Source: Halobacillus ihumii
GTDB taxonomy: Bacteria > Bacillota > Bacilli > Bacillales > Halobacillaceae
Direction: 5' to 3'
Length of the DNA: 64,000 nt
Assembly: GCF_902726645.1 (NCBI RefSeq)
Contig: NZ_CACVAO010000001.1
Location: 2,712,764 to 2,776,763, forward strand
The translations under genes and the position numbers were made by a program. The notes beneath the pieces are model-generated. The model was not told the origin of the DNA and did no database searches. It was given only the letters and a program-made list of their open reading frames with translations. Position 1 is the stretch's first letter. Each line of letters opens with the position of its first letter. Below, one piece after another: positions 16,159 to 25,990 of this stretch.

Positions 16159-16207
16159 GACTTCTGCCTTCACCGGATCAGTTCGGAGGCAGAAGTCTAT
16201 TTTTTTA
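16159..16207 (+). terminator. Riboswitch-controlled terminator before guaA
   Basis: GACTTCTGCCT (16159-16169) pairs with AGGCAGAAGTC (16187-16197) and a T-run follows. CTATGAAGGCAG of the aptamer P1 can pair with CTGCCTT, giving the alternative antiterminator; guanine should favour termination. Confidence 0.8.
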
Positions 16208-16301
16208 TATGGATCGTTTGATAGATTGATGATTCACCAAATTAAAGATGGCGGGGCTCGCCTGAATTGGGGAGCCTAGTCAAGTAAGGAGCTGAATGTG
16301 T

Positions 16302-17840
16302 ATGGAACAAGTAAAAGGCATGATCCTTGTACTGGATTTTGGCAGTCAATATAATCAGTTGATCACTCGTCGCATTCGTGAATTTGGAGTGTATAGTGAA
16401 CTGCATTCTCACAAACTGACAGCTGCAGAGATAAAAGACATGAACCCTAGTGGGATCATTCTCTCAGGCGGCCCAAATAGTGTGTATGGCGAGGATAGCT
16501 TTCGTTGTGATGAGGAGTTATTTGAATTAGGTATCCCTGTACTGGGAATTTGTTATGGTATGCAGCTGATGACCCATCATTTCGGCGGGAAGGTAGAACG
16601 AGCTAAGGAGCGGGAATATGGTAAGGCGGATATCTCCATCCATGAAGACCCTCTATTGTTTCGCAAAACTCCAAAGCAACAAACGGTGTGGATGAGTCAT
16701 AGTGATAAAGTGATTGCTCCACCAGAAGAGTTCAGAATTGATGCTACAAGTTCCTCTTGTCCTGTCGCGGCTATGAGTAATGTGGATACGAATATGTATG
16801 GCGTGCAGTTCCACCCTGAAGTACGTCATTCAGAGTATGGCAACGACCTTTTGCGCAGCTTCGTCTTCGAAGCTTGTGAGGCGACTGATGATTGGACGAT
16901 GGAACACGTGGTAGATATGGAAGTGGAAAAAATCCGTGCTAAAGTAGGGGATCGCAAAGTACTATGTGCGTTAAGCGGGGGTGTCGATTCCTCTGTTGTA
17001 GCAGCCTTAATTCATAAAGCGATTGGGGACCAGCTGACTTGTATTTTTGTCGATCATGGTCTGCTGCGTAAGCATGAAGCAGACGACGTCATGCGTACAT
17101 TGGGTGACGGATTCCAAATGAATATCATAAAGGTGGATGCCAAAGATCGTTTCCTTGGGAAGCTTGCTGGGGTATCTGACCCTGAGAAGAAGCGGAAAAT
17201 CATTGGAAATGAATTTATTCGTGTATTTGATGATGAAGCAGACAACCTCAAAGATATTGATTTTCTTGCCCAAGGAACTCTGTACACAGATATTATCGAA
17301 AGTGGGACAGAGACGGCCCAAACGATCAAGTCCCACCACAATGTCGGCGGCTTGCCCGAAGATATGCAGTTTGAATTGATCGAACCTTTGAATACTCTTT
17401 TCAAAGATGAAGTTCGCGCTCTAGGTACAGAACTCGGAGTACCTGAGCATATCGTATGGAGACAGCCGTTCCCAGGACCAGGGCTTGCCATTAGAATTCT
17501 TGGTGAGGTATCTGAAGATAAGCTTGAGATTGTCCGTGAATCAGATGCTATTTTGCGGGAAGAAGTGAAGAACGCAGGTTTGGATCGTGATATTTGGCAA
17601 TACTTTACGGTGCTGCCAAACATCAAGTCTGTCGGAGTTATGGGAGATGAACGCACTTATGACCATACGATTGGGATCCGTGCTGTTACATCGGTTGATG
17701 GAATGACATCAGACTGGGCGCGTATTCCCTGGGATGTACTTGAGAAAATCTCTACTCGAATCGTAAATGAAGTCGACCACATCAACCGCGTTGTCTACGA
17801 TGTGACTAGTAAGCCGCCATCCACAATTGAGTGGGAATAA
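16302..17840 (+). CDS. guaA: GMP synthase (glutamine-hydrolysing)
   Basis: A 512-residue enzyme that converts XMP to GMP with ATP and glutamine. The class I amidotransferase half has C84 (GICYGMQ) and QFHPEV. The ATP pyrophosphatase half has [12 protein letters not shown], and the C-terminal dimerisation part ends [12 protein letters not shown] 16302 has ten bases to TAAGGAG; an in-frame ATG six bases earlier is only four bases from that site. It is a single gene between its riboswitch and the pbuG leader, as in the B. subtilis order. Confidence 0.96.
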   Translation: MEQVKGMILVLDFGSQYNQLITRRIREFGVYSELHSHKLTAAEIKDMNPSGIILSGGPNSVYGEDSFRCDEELFELGIPVLGICYGMQLMTHHFGGKVERAKEREYGKADISIHEDPLLFRKTPKQQTVWMSHSDKVIAPPEEFRIDATSSSCPVAAMSNVDTNMYGVQFHPEVRHSEYGNDLLRSFVFEACEATDDWTMEHVVDMEVEKIRAKVGDRKVLCALSGGVDSSVVAALIHKAIGDQLTCIFVDHGLLRKHEADDVMRTLGDGFQMNIIKVDAKDRFLGKLAGVSDPEKKRKIIGNEFIRVFDDEADNLKDIDFLAQGTLYTDIIESGTETAQTIKSHHNVGGLPEDMQFELIEPLNTLFKDEVRALGTELGVPEHIVWRQPFPGPGLAIRILGEVSEDKLEIVRESDAILREEVKNAGLDRDIWQYFTVLPNIKSVGVMGDERTYDHTIGIRAVTSVDGMTSDWARIPWDVLEKISTRIVNEVDHINRVVYDVTSKPPSTIEWE

Positions 17841-17866
17841 ACGAATTATTATTTGTTTTATCTTTT

Positions 17867-17913
17867 AAATGTTCGTGTTTTGTGTTGACGAATTACGTCG
17901 AAACTTGTAAGAT
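17867..17913 (+). promoter_or_regulatory. Promoter and possible PurR box of pbuG
   Basis: TTGACG (17885-17890), 17 bases, TAAGAT (17908-17913). Just upstream AAATGTTCGTG resembles an inverted PurR box (CGAACATT core); a partner box is degenerate. Confidence 0.55.
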
Positions 17914-17934
17914 TGAAAAATAATAACTGAATAA

Positions 17935-18010
17935 CTTTTTCGTATAATTTTGGGGATATGGCCCATAAGTTTCTACCAGACCACCGTAAATGGATCTGAC
18001 TACGTTTAAG
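17935..18010 (+). ncRNA. Guanine riboswitch aptamer upstream of pbuG
   Basis: It has the canonical GATATGG loop 2, AAGTTTCTACC joining strand, CCGTAAA loop 3 and TGACTACG, with C before TACG as in guanine aptamers. Outer P1 pairing is short (CGTA/TACG, then mismatches). Confidence 0.9.
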
Positions 18011-18063
18011 AATATAACCACACGATTAACTATGTGCCGGTTATTTTCCTAGTAGATTCGTAG

Positions 18064-18096
18064 AACACTCTTGGCCAATGCCAGGGGTGTTTTTTA
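18064..18096 (+). terminator. Riboswitch expression-platform terminator of pbuG
   Basis: ACACTCTTGGC pairs with GCCAGGGGTGT and is followed by TTTTTTATT. It lies 54 bases after the aptamer and 190 bases before the pbuG start. Confidence 0.75.
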
Positions 18097-18287
18097 TTAT
18101 GGTTGTGTGTATCAACGACGGATCAGAGCAACAATCTATGCGAAAACAGCCTTTATTTTACTTCTTGGTCTGGGAAGGATTTGCCTCCTGAAGGGCTTCA
18201 GGAGAGGGAAGTTTCCTGAAAAAGGCGTTTAGTTATATAAACAACTAAGAAAAACGATCATGAGTGAACCAGGGGAGGAACATAAAC

Positions 18288-19622
18288 ATGAAGAAATTTT
18301 TTAAATTTGAGGAGCATGGAACAAACTATCGGACAGAATTTTTAGCAGGGATGACGACATTCCTGGCTATGGCGTATATTTTATTCGTCAACCCATCGAC
18401 GTTGGCACTCGTTGGAGTGGAAGAACTTCCGGAAGGTGTAACCCGTATTGACCAGGGAGCTGTTTTCACAGCAACAGCGATCGCTGCGGCTGTCGGAACA
18501 TTGATTATGGGTGTGCTGGCTAAGTATCCGATCGCTTTAGCGCCGGGAATGGGCTTGAACGCTTTTTTTGCCTACACGGTTATTCTCACATACGGAATAT
18601 CATGGGAAACAGCTCTCGCAGGAGTACTGGCATCTGGACTTATTTTTATCGTATTAACGTTAACAGGACTCCGCGAAAGCATCATTAATGCCATCCCTGG
18701 TAATCTGAAGCTGGCCGTTGGTGCAGGGATAGGATTATATATTGCATTCATTGGATTTCAAAACTCTGGAATCGTTCAAAATAGTGATGCCACATTAGTT
18801 GCACTTGGTGACTTAACAGAGCCGACAACACTGCTAGCGATATTCGGAATTATTGCGTCCGTTGTCTTCTTATCACTTGGAATAAAAGGTGGTATTTTCT
18901 ACGGAATGATTTTGACAGCTATAGCAGGCATGGTCACAGGTTTGATTGCACCCCCTACAGCGATTAATGATGTGGTTGGGCCCGTACCAAGCGTAGCCCC
19001 TACCTTTGGCGCTGCACTCACACACTTTGGAGATATTTTCACCCTGGAAATGTTAGTGGTTATTCTGACCTTCCTGTTTGTTGATTTCTTTGACACAGCG
19101 GGAACACTTGTAGCTGTAGCCAATCAAGCCGGATATATGAAAGATAACAAGCTTCCGAGAGCTGGACGAGCTTTATTCGCGGATTCTGCAGCAACGGTAG
19201 TTGGATCGGTTGTTGGAACATCGACAACGACTTCTTATATTGAATCAACAGCTGGAGTTGGAGCGGGTGGAAGAACAGGTTTCACATCTGTTGTAACAGC
19301 AGGTTTCTTTCTTCTAGCCCTGTTTTTTTCACCGCTATTATCCGTTATTACACAAGAAGTTACAGCGCCAGCACTGATTATCGTTGGCGTGCTCATGGCC
19401 TCGACATTGAAGGACATTGATTGGGACCAATTTGAAATTGCAGTTCCAGCTTTCTTCACCATTACCGCGATGCCGCTTACGTACAGCATTGCCACGGGAA
19501 TCGCTATCGGCTTTATCTTTTATCCGATAACGATGTGGTTAAAAGGACGAGGAAAAGAAATTCACCCGATCATGTATCTCCTTTTCGTGATCTTCATCTT
19601 GTATTTTATTTTCTTAGCTTAA
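18288..19622 (+). CDS. pbuG: Hypoxanthine/guanine permease, NCS2 family
   Basis: A 444-residue multi-helix transporter of the AzgA-like NCS2 group. GMTTFLAMAYILFVNP near residue 22 and PGMGLNAFFAYTV near 90 are signature segments; TSTTTSYIESTAGVGAGGRTG lies in the later half. ATG 18288 is preceded by GGGGAGG. The guanine riboswitch leader and its place between guaA and yebE match B. subtilis pbuG, so uptake of hypoxanthine and guanine is well supported. Confidence 0.92.
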   Translation: MKKFFKFEEHGTNYRTEFLAGMTTFLAMAYILFVNPSTLALVGVEELPEGVTRIDQGAVFTATAIAAAVGTLIMGVLAKYPIALAPGMGLNAFFAYTVILTYGISWETALAGVLASGLIFIVLTLTGLRESIINAIPGNLKLAVGAGIGLYIAFIGFQNSGIVQNSDATLVALGDLTEPTTLLAIFGIIASVVFLSLGIKGGIFYGMILTAIAGMVTGLIAPPTAINDVVGPVPSVAPTFGAALTHFGDIFTLEMLVVILTFLFVDFFDTAGTLVAVANQAGYMKDNKLPRAGRALFADSAATVVGSVVGTSTTTSYIESTAGVGAGGRTGFTSVVTAGFFLLALFFSPLLSVITQEVTAPALIIVGVLMASTLKDIDWDQFEIAVPAFFTITAMPLTYSIATGIAIGFIFYPITMWLKGRGKEIHPIMYLLFVIFILYFIFLA

Positions 19623-19672
19623 ACGCTATTGTAAGCAGAGCAGCAACCAACGGAAATGGGACGGCTTGCTTT

Positions 19673-19722
19673 ATTGCACTAAACTTTTACGAATTGCACG
19701 GAGTTTGGTGTGAATTGCATAT
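19673..19722. repeat. Short 20-21 bp tandem repeat after pbuG
   Basis: ATTGCAC starts at 19673 and 19693 and ATTGCAT at 19714, giving two and a half units of 20-21 bp. It fills part of the gap between the converging pbuG and Hsp20 genes. No gene is seen in the gap. Confidence 0.45.
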
Positions 19723-19729
19723 TTAACGT

Positions 19730-20155
19730 TTACTCATCTTCGAGATGACGGATCCGAATCGGCTTTTGTTTTGTTGAATCAGAAATAAAGCGGTGCAATT
19801 GGATAATGAGTAATCCGTGTTTATAGGTAGCATCGATTTTATCGCTTCGTACAGCGAAAGGAAGGTCAATGCTTCGCTCAAACGTGCCTGTTGCAATTTC
19901 CGACTTTAGCTGATGGCCGCCGCGATGATTTATTTCGATTCGTCCCGTTAATGTAAGTGTGGCGTGATCAACGACGACATCGACATTCCGCGGATGGCTC
20001 ATGCCAGGAACATTCACCATACAGAGCAGTTCATTATCATATTGATAGAGATTGATTTGAGGAATAGAAGGCTTCATAAACCCTTCGAATTCGCTAAAAA
20101 AGTCCTGACCGAAAAAGTGATCTAAATTTTTCTTCCAATCATTAAATTGGTTCAT
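19730..20155 (-). CDS. Hsp20/alpha-crystallin-like small heat shock protein
   Basis: A 141-residue protein. An N-terminal amphipathic stretch (FNDWKKNLDHFF) is followed by a beta-rich alpha-crystallin domain: YQYDNELLCMVNVPGM, then GTFERSIDLPFAV, then a GLLIIQL end motif. ATG 20155 follows GGAGGGAG; the upstream in-frame TTG overlaps that site. Small heat shock proteins hold unfolding proteins. It is inserted on the minus strand between pbuG and yebE, a position I do not know from B. subtilis. Confidence 0.75.
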   Translation of the reverse strand: MNQFNDWKKNLDHFFGQDFFSEFEGFMKPSIPQINLYQYDNELLCMVNVPGMSHPRNVDVVVDHATLTLTGRIEINHRGGHQLKSEIATGTFERSIDLPFAVRSDKIDATYKHGLLIIQLHRFISDSTKQKPIRIRHLEDE

Positions 20156-20332
20156 TCGATCTCCCTCCAATTTTCGGCAAATGATTTAAAAAAATCTTAT
20201 TGTGCCATAAACACCAGTTGTTATATAGTGTATGCATGATTGATCTTTTGGGTGATATGAAGTAGTTGCAACTGCCTGATGAAAAGGTGCAGCTGTTTAT
20301 CAGATGGCCCATAATACAGGAGGAATACATGC

Positions 20333-20899
20333 ATGCTGGATAACACCTTGGTGATGATTACCATCATTTTAGTTGTCAACATTGTTTATGTGTCATTTTT
20401 TACGCTTCGAATGATTTTCACCTTGAAGGGTCAGCGGTACTTCGCGGCATTCATCAGTATGTTTGAGATCGTTGTTTATATTTTTGGGTTAGGATTGGTG
20501 CTTGATAATCTTAACCAGATCGAAAACGTTATCGCATACGCTGTTGGTTATGGGATGGGTGTTATCGTCGGCATGAAAATTGAGGAAAAACTAGCTCTTG
20601 GTTATACGACGGTCAATGTGATTTCGTCTGAGCCGGAAATTGAGTTTACGAAGATGCTTCGCGATAAAGGGTACGGTGTGACAAGTTGGTACGCTTATGG
20701 CATGGAAGGCGACCGGCTGGCGATGCAAATTTTAACACCAAGGAAATATGAGCTTACATTGTATGAAACGATTAAATCGATTGATCCTAAAGCCTTCATC
20801 ATTGCTTATGAACCGAAACAGATTCATGGAGGGTTCTGGGTGAAGCAAGTGAAGAAGGGAAGGTTGCGTAATGGCCAAGAAAAACAAGAAGCGCTTTGA
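20333..20899 (+). CDS. yebE: UPF0316/DUF2179 membrane protein (YebE)
   Basis: A 188-residue protein with three N-terminal membrane helices (about 5-25, 38-58 and 64-82) and a cytoplasmic DUF2179-type domain containing [19 protein letters not shown] and [16 protein letters not shown]. This is the layout of B. subtilis YebE. CAGGAGG precedes ATG 20333. It overlaps yebG by 29 bases and sits just before the purine operon as in B. subtilis. The biochemical role is unknown. Confidence 0.85.
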   Translation: MLDNTLVMITIILVVNIVYVSFFTLRMIFTLKGQRYFAAFISMFEIVVYIFGLGLVLDNLNQIENVIAYAVGYGMGVIVGMKIEEKLALGYTTVNVISSEPEIEFTKMLRDKGYGVTSWYAYGMEGDRLAMQILTPRKYELTLYETIKSIDPKAFIIAYEPKQIHGGFWVKQVKKGRLRNGQEKQEAL

Positions 20900-21068
20900 A
20901 GTTCGAGACAATGAATCGCTGGATCAATGTCTGAAGCGGATAAGTAACGAAGGATATACACCCGTACGCCGTGCGGAAGAGCCAATCTTTCAGGAAGTGG
21001 TTCAAAATGGAGAAAAAAATCTGGAACCTGTAGGAAGGGTCACTGTTTTTCATGCAGTTAAGGATTAA
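20871..21068 (+). CDS. yebG: NETI-motif small protein (YebG)
   Basis: A 65-residue basic cytoplasmic protein with [17 protein letters not shown] at 8-24 and [15 protein letters not shown] after it, as in the small YebG (NETI) family that follows yebE. The start lies within yebE, which suggests coupled translation. Its stop lies at the first PurR box of the purE operon. Function unknown. Confidence 0.75.
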   Translation: MAKKNKKRFEVRDNESLDQCLKRISNEGYTPVRRAEEPIFQEVVQNGEKNLEPVGRVTVFHAVKD

Positions 21069-21112
21069 AACCGAACATTATTTAGATTTCTATTTTTTAA
21101 TGTTCGTAATTT
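21068..21112 (+). promoter_or_regulatory. Tandem inverted PurR boxes of the purE operon
   Basis: AAACCGAACATTA (21068-21080) and, inverted, AATGTTCGTAATTT (21099-21112) are two PurBoxes separated by 18 bases, the arrangement used by PurR on B. subtilis purine promoters. PurR repression, relieved by PRPP, is inferred from the family. Confidence 0.8.
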
Positions 21113-21115
21113 GCG

Positions 21116-21145
21116 TTGACAGATGGAATCGAATATTGCTATGAT
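21116..21145 (+). promoter_or_regulatory. Promoter of the purE operon
   Basis: TTGACA, 18-base spacer, TATGAT, immediately downstream of the second PurR box. Confidence 0.75.
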
Positions 21146-21168
21146 TGAATCAGAAACTGCATAGAAGA

Positions 21169-21239
21169 ACCTCATATAAGACGGGAATATGGCCCGTACG
21201 TTTCTACCCGGATACCGTAAATTTCTGGACTATGAGGGG
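21169..21239 (+). ncRNA. Guanine riboswitch aptamer of the purE operon
   Basis: P1 CCTCATA/TATGAGG, GAATATGGC loop 2, ACGTTTCTACC joining strand, ACCGTAAA loop 3 and GGACTATG, with C before TATG. This is the classical position of the purE riboswitch. Confidence 0.92.
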
Positions 21240-21270
21240 AGATCAAGCATCTAATTCTGGACACACGTAT

Positions 21271-21316
21271 GCCTGTTTATCTCTCCTCATTAGAGGGAGA
21301 TGAGCAGGCTTTTTCG
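21271..21316 (+). terminator. Riboswitch-controlled terminator before purE
   Basis: GCCTG...ATCTCTCCTC pairs with GAGGGAGATGAGCAGGC and runs into TTTTT. The aptamer's ATGAGGGGAGAT (21232-21243) can pair with ATCTCTCCTCAT, giving the antiterminator. Confidence 0.8.
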
Positions 21317-21358
21317 TTATCAAAAGGAGTTCGACATCAAGTGAAGAGGTGGGAGAAC

Positions 21359-21850
21359 ATGGCTGATATAGGGATTATCATGGGGAGTATGTCAGATTGG
21401 TCGACAATAAAAGCGGCATGTGATGTATTAGATGAGTTAGGGTTAAATTTTGAAACCGAGATCATTTCGGCGCACCGGACGCCTGAAGATATGTTCACAT
21501 ATGCGGAGGATGCGAGAGGAAGAGGAATTAAAGTGATTATTGCAGGGGCTGGAGGCGCGGCCCATCTTCCCGGGATGGTAGCAGCGAAAACGACGCTGCC
21601 GGTCATTGGGGTTCCTGTACAGTCCAAAGCTCTAGATGGTTTGGATTCTCTGCTTTCTATTGTGCAAATGCCAGGCGGCGTTCCTGTTGCGACGGTAGCA
21701 ATCGGTTCAGCTGGAGCAAAAAATGCGGGGATTTTAGCTGCTGAAATGCTAGGGGCTTTTGATGATAAAATAGCTGAGCGTTTAGCGGCATACCGCGAGC
21801 AAATGAGAGGTAAAGTATCTGATATGAGGAGGGAGTTACGTGAACAATAA
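21359..21850 (+). CDS. purE: N5-carboxyaminoimidazole ribonucleotide mutase
   Basis: A 163-residue class I PurE. GSMSDW is at 9-14, SAHRTPEDM near 40 and [12 protein letters not shown] near 66, all active-site segments. It moves the carboxyl group of N5-CAIR to give CAIR. ATG 21359 is used because GGTGGGAG precedes it; the longer in-frame start at 21269 lies inside the terminator hairpin. It is first in a twelve-gene operon and overlaps purK by 11 bases. Confidence 0.95.
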   Translation: MADIGIIMGSMSDWSTIKAACDVLDELGLNFETEIISAHRTPEDMFTYAEDARGRGIKVIIAGAGGAAHLPGMVAAKTTLPVIGVPVQSKALDGLDSLLSIVQMPGGVPVATVAIGSAGAKNAGILAAEMLGAFDDKIAERLAAYREQMRGKVSDMRRELREQ

Positions 21851-22967
21851 CATCGTACGACCTGGACAAACGATCGGGATTTTAGGTGGAGGTCAGCTTG
21901 GAAGAATGATGGCAGTTGCTGCTAGGCATATGGGTTACCGGATCGCTGTACTTGATCCGACGGAGGACTGCCCTTGTGCCCAAGTTGCGGATGAGCATAT
22001 TGTGGCAGCTTACGATGACAGAGAAGCTGCTGAACAGTTACTCGAACTGAGCGATGTGATTACGTACGAGTTTGAAAATGTAGATCTCAAAGTGGCTCGA
22101 CTTTTCGAACAAGCAGACAAGCTTCCACAAGGAGCCTATTCGCTAGAGGTGACCCAAAATCGGGAGAAGGAAAAGCAGGTTGCTGTCGACGCTGGTCTAG
22201 CTGTGGCGAAATATGAAATTGTTCAAACGTTTGACCAATTTAAAGAAGCGATGAAAACGATCGATTTTCCGGCAGTGATCAAAACGGTTAGCGGCGGCTA
22301 TGACGGAAAAGGTCAGCTTCCTCTAGGGAATGAAGAACATTTTGACGATGCAGAGACATTTATGGAAGAAGGCGGAACGTACATCGTTGAACAATGGGTT
22401 CCGTTTGAATTAGAAATCTCTCAAGTATTCACAAGGGGGCAAGATGGAGACATCACTTATTTCCCTGTTGCTGAAAACATTCATAAAAATCACATACTGC
22501 ACGAAACGAGAGTGCCGGCGACAGTCTCCAAAAAAGTGGCTAAAAAAGCACAGGAAGCTGTTAAATCATTAGCTGAAAAAATGAACATTGTCGGGACGTT
22601 TGCGGTGGAAATGTTCGTGAAAGACCATGATGTCTATATAAATGAACTGGCACCAAGACCTCATAATTCTGGCCACTATACAATCGAGGCCTGTAATGTC
22701 TCCCAATTTGAGCAGCATGTGCGTGCCATTTGCGGGCTGCCGTTATTACCTATTCATTCATTCCCAGCGGCTGTTATGGTTAACGTTCTTGGAAAGCATC
22801 AGGAAATCTTACACAGTAAATTAGAACGCTATTATGGATTTCATGTGCATGATTACGGTAAAAGCGAGGCAAGGGCGACCCGGAAGATGGGACATATTAC
22901 CTTTGTGGGAGAGAATTTAAAAGAAATAGATGAACTAATCAAGAACAATCAAATTCATATGTGGTAA
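21840..22967 (+). CDS. purK: N5-carboxyaminoimidazole ribonucleotide synthase
   Basis: A 375-residue ATP-grasp enzyme that carboxylates AIR with bicarbonate and ATP. It has an N-terminal [11 protein letters not shown] nucleotide-fold motif, a central [15 protein letters not shown] loop and a [14 protein letters not shown] metal/substrate segment. It starts at GTG 21840 inside purE with GGAGGGAG upstream. PurE and PurK together do the two-step bacterial carboxylation. Confidence 0.95.
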   Translation: MNNNIVRPGQTIGILGGGQLGRMMAVAARHMGYRIAVLDPTEDCPCAQVADEHIVAAYDDREAAEQLLELSDVITYEFENVDLKVARLFEQADKLPQGAYSLEVTQNREKEKQVAVDAGLAVAKYEIVQTFDQFKEAMKTIDFPAVIKTVSGGYDGKGQLPLGNEEHFDDAETFMEEGGTYIVEQWVPFELEISQVFTRGQDGDITYFPVAENIHKNHILHETRVPATVSKKVAKKAQEAVKSLAEKMNIVGTFAVEMFVKDHDVYINELAPRPHNSGHYTIEACNVSQFEQHVRAICGLPLLPIHSFPAAVMVNVLGKHQEILHSKLERYYGFHVHDYGKSEARATRKMGHITFVGENLKEIDELIKNNQIHMW

Positions 22968-22985
22968 GCGACAAGGAGGAAGACG

Positions 22986-24278
22986 ATGATAGAACGTTAT
23001 ACAAGGCCTGAAATGGGTTCCATTTGGACAGAAGAAAATAGATACCAGGCATGGCTAGAAGTGGAATTGTTAGCTTGTGAAGCATGGAGTGAGCTTGGAG
23101 TCATTCCAACAGAAGATGTAGCGAAACTGCGTGAAGGAGCCTCTTTTAATATTGATCGCATTCATGAAATTGAAGCAGAAACGCGACACGATGTTGTAGC
23201 ATTCACGCGGGCTGTTTCTGAAACCGTTGGGGAAGAACGTAAGTGGGTGCATTACGGATTAACGTCTACAGATGTTGTAGATACGGCTCTTTCTTATCAG
23301 CTGAAGCAGGCTAATGAAATCATTCGCAAGGACCTTGTCGCTTTCATTGATATTCTGGCTGATAAAGCTCGAGAGCATAAGCACACGGTTATGATGGGAC
23401 GTACGCACGGCGTCCATGCCGAGCCGACAACGTTTGGCCTTAAGTTGGCGCTTTATTATGAAGAAATGAAGCGTAATCTCGAGCGTCTTGATCTGGCAAT
23501 CAAGCATATAGAGGTTGGCAAGTTATCAGGAGCTGTAGGAACATATGCCAATATTGATCCATTTGTGGAGCAGTATGTTTGCGACAAGCTTGGTCTTTCA
23601 GCTGCACCTGTTTCGACGCAGACACTGCAGCGGGATCGTCACGCCCATTACGTGTCAACGCTTGCTTTAATTGCAGCCTCTATTGAAAAAATTGCTGTGG
23701 AAATTCGAGGCCTGCAGAAGACAGAAACTCGTGAAGTGGAAGAGTTTTTTGCAAAAGGGCAAAAAGGGTCTTCTGCTATGCCTCATAAACGAAATCCGAT
23801 TGGGTCTGAGAATATGACAGGCATGGCGCGTGTGCTGCGTGGGGAAATGCTGACAGCTTTTGAGAATGTGCCGTTATGGCATGAACGTGATATTTCTCAT
23901 TCTTCCGCAGAACGCGTCATCCTGCCTGATGCGACGATTGCGATTAATTACATGCTGAATCGCTTCGGAAATATCGTAAAGAATTTAACTGTATTCCCTG
24001 AGCGGATGCAGGAAAATATGGAGAAAACGTACGGTTTGATTTTCTCTCAGCGCGTATTGCTGACACTGATCGATCAGGGGATGGTGCGCGAGGAAGCGTA
24101 TGATCTTGTGCAGCCTAAGGCAATGGAGGCATGGGAACGTGGAGTGCCTTTCCGGAGTTTGATTGAAGCGGATGACAAGATTACATCCACACTAACTGAA
24201 GAACAAATCGAAGCATGCTTTGACTACAAACACCACCTAAAAAATGTCGACCGCATCTTCGACCGCATCGGGTTGTAA
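22986..24278 (+). CDS. purB: Adenylosuccinate lyase
   Basis: A 430-residue fumarase-superfamily lyase that cleaves SAICAR and adenylosuccinate. TSTDVVDT (about 93-100), [10 protein letters not shown] (about 138-147) and the signature [15 protein letters not shown] near residue 265 are present. AAGGAGG precedes ATG 22986. It takes part in both the IMP pathway and the AMP branch, and keeps its usual third place in the Bacillus operon. Confidence 0.96.
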   Translation: MIERYTRPEMGSIWTEENRYQAWLEVELLACEAWSELGVIPTEDVAKLREGASFNIDRIHEIEAETRHDVVAFTRAVSETVGEERKWVHYGLTSTDVVDTALSYQLKQANEIIRKDLVAFIDILADKAREHKHTVMMGRTHGVHAEPTTFGLKLALYYEEMKRNLERLDLAIKHIEVGKLSGAVGTYANIDPFVEQYVCDKLGLSAAPVSTQTLQRDRHAHYVSTLALIAASIEKIAVEIRGLQKTETREVEEFFAKGQKGSSAMPHKRNPIGSENMTGMARVLRGEMLTAFENVPLWHERDISHSSAERVILPDATIAINYMLNRFGNIVKNLTVFPERMQENMEKTYGLIFSQRVLLTLIDQGMVREEAYDLVQPKAMEAWERGVPFRSLIEADDKITSTLTEEQIEACFDYKHHLKNVDRIFDRIGL

Positions 24279-24350
24279 TTTACCATAATATGGATGACCA
24301 GGTCACACAACCTCAGGTCATCCATAAAATTCCAAGTGAGGTGTACGTGT

Positions 24351-25073
24351 ATGAAGGGTTCTCTTTTGTATGAGGGCAAGGCGAAGAGGGTTTACCATGT
24401 TGAGGGTGAGCCGGAACAGCTTATTTTATCTTATAAGAATGATGCCACTGCATTTAATGGCAAGAAAAAGGATCAATTTGAAGGCAAAGGGCGTCTGAAC
24501 AATTTGATCGCCTCAAAAATCTTTGATTATTTAAAACAGAACGATATATCCTCACATTTTATTAAAACGCTGAATGATACCGAGCAGCTTGTGGAAAAAA
24601 CGACCATTATCCCCCTTGAAGTGGTTGTCCGTAACATTGCAGCCGGCAGTATTACGAAAAGACTTGGTATTCCAGAAAAAGAGCCTTTTAATCCCCCGTT
24701 AGTTGAACTTTTTTATAAGAAAGATGAATTAGATGATCCGATTATTAACGATCAGCATGCTTATCATTTAACAGATGTAAATAAAGAAGAGCTTCACTTT
24801 ATAAAAGAAAAAGCACTTGAAGTAAATGCGCTATTAGCTAATTTATGTAAACGAACAGGGCTTGACCTGGTTGACTTTAAGTTAGAGTTTGGCCGGCTGG
24901 CTGATGGAACGATTGTCCTGGCTGATGAAATTTCTCCTGATACTTGCCGCCTTTGGGATGATGAAACAGGTGAGAAAATGGACAAAGATGTGTTCCGGGA
25001 AAACCTTGGTGACTTAATTTCAGTATATGAAACGATTCTGCAACGACTGGAGGAGTACACATGCGAAAAGTAA
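24351..25073 (+). CDS. purC: SAICAR synthetase
   Basis: A 240-residue enzyme joining CAIR and aspartate. LLYEGKAKRV starts the protein, followed by TAFNGKKK, the IPLEVVVRNIAAGS signature and DEISPDTCRLWD. ATG 24351 after GTGAGGTG gives the family's normal length; the earlier in-frame ATG at 24294 would add 19 residues with no ribosome binding site. It overlaps purS by 13 bases. Confidence 0.95.
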   Translation: MKGSLLYEGKAKRVYHVEGEPEQLILSYKNDATAFNGKKKDQFEGKGRLNNLIASKIFDYLKQNDISSHFIKTLNDTEQLVEKTTIIPLEVVVRNIAAGSITKRLGIPEKEPFNPPLVELFYKKDELDDPIINDQHAYHLTDVNKEELHFIKEKALEVNALLANLCKRTGLDLVDFKLEFGRLADGTIVLADEISPDTCRLWDDETGEKMDKDVFRENLGDLISVYETILQRLEEYTCEK

Positions 25074-25306
25074 AAATCTATATCACTCTTAAAGAAGGTG
25101 TCCTTGATCCCCAAGGGAAAGCGGTCCAGCATTCCCTGCATTCCCTTGAATATAAGAACGTCGGTGAAGTGAGAATCGGTAAATATATGGAAGTTATGCT
25201 GGAGGACGAAGGTAATATTGAACAGCAAGTGGATAAAATGTGTGACCAGTTGCTGGCTAACCCTGTTATTGAAGATTACTCGTACACGATCGAGGAGGTT
25301 GTCTAA
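25061..25306 (+). CDS. purS: FGAM synthase subunit PurS
   Basis: An 81-residue subunit of the three-part phosphoribosylformylglycinamidine synthase. VKIYITLKEGVLDPQGKAV at the start and NPVIEDYSYTIEE at the end are typical. PurS bridges the PurL and PurQ subunits. The start lies in purC and the stop abuts purQ's GTG. Confidence 0.95.
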   Translation: MRKVKIYITLKEGVLDPQGKAVQHSLHSLEYKNVGEVRIGKYMEVMLEDEGNIEQQVDKMCDQLLANPVIEDYSYTIEEVV

Positions 25307-25990
25307 GTGAAGTTTGCTGTCGTTGTTTTTCCAGGATCGAACTGTGATCGGGATATGGCTTTTGCTATTACGGAAGCTTTAGGTCAAGAAGCGGATCTAG
25401 TATGGTATCAAGAAGCAAATCTATCAGACTACGACGGAATTCTTTTGCCAGGCGGCTTCTCTTATGGGGATTATTTACGCTCCGGGGCGATCGCTTCTAC
25501 TTCAGGGGTGATTGAACAAATCCGCCAGGCGGCTGAACGTGGCAAGCCTGTACTCGGTGTTTGCAATGGGTTTCAAGTGCTGCTTGAGATGGGCTTGCTG
25601 CCGGGTGCTATGCTGCCTAATAAAAACTTGAAGTTTATGTGCCATGACGAAACACTTCTCGTAGAAAATAACCAAACTTTGTTCACTGACTTTTATCAGG
25701 ATAAGGAAGAAATCAGCATCCCGATCGCTCATGGAGATGGAAACTATTATTGCGATGAAGCAACGTATCAAAATTTACGAGACAATGGTCAAATTGTCTT
25801 TACGTATGCAGCGAACCCGAACGGCTCTGTCGCTGATATCGCTGGAATTACCAATGAACAAGGCAATGTACTTGGAATGATGCCCCACCCAGAGCGCGCC
25901 GTCGATGCGTTAGTGGGAAGTGAGGACGGCCTTCGTTTATTTCAATCAATTTTGACACACTGGAGGAATAACCATGCCATCAATGCTTGA
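25307..25990 (+). CDS. purQ: FGAM synthase glutaminase subunit PurQ
   Basis: A 227-residue class I glutamine amidotransferase. The nucleophile is C86 (GVCNGFQ), and the His/Glu pair is in MMPHPERA near 196. It supplies ammonia to PurL. It starts at GTG 25307 directly after purS and overlaps purL by 17 bases. Confidence 0.95.
   Translation: MKFAVVVFPGSNCDRDMAFAITEALGQEADLVWYQEANLSDYDGILLPGGFSYGDYLRSGAIASTSGVIEQIRQAAERGKPVLGVCNGFQVLLEMGLLPGAMLPNKNLKFMCHDETLLVENNQTLFTDFYQDKEEISIPIAHGDGNYYCDEATYQNLRDNGQIVFTYAANPNGSVADIAGITNEQGNVLGMMPHPERAVDALVGSEDGLRLFQSILTHWRNNHAINA

Noticed and set aside
16079-16279. 66-codon open frame in the guaA leader
   Set aside because: It runs through the riboswitch aptamer and terminator, whose RNA structure explains the sequence better.
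17054-17656. 200-codon open frame on the minus strand opposite guaA
   Set aside because: It is antisense to conserved guaA codons, has a serine-rich low-information sequence, and no ribosome binding site or family motif.
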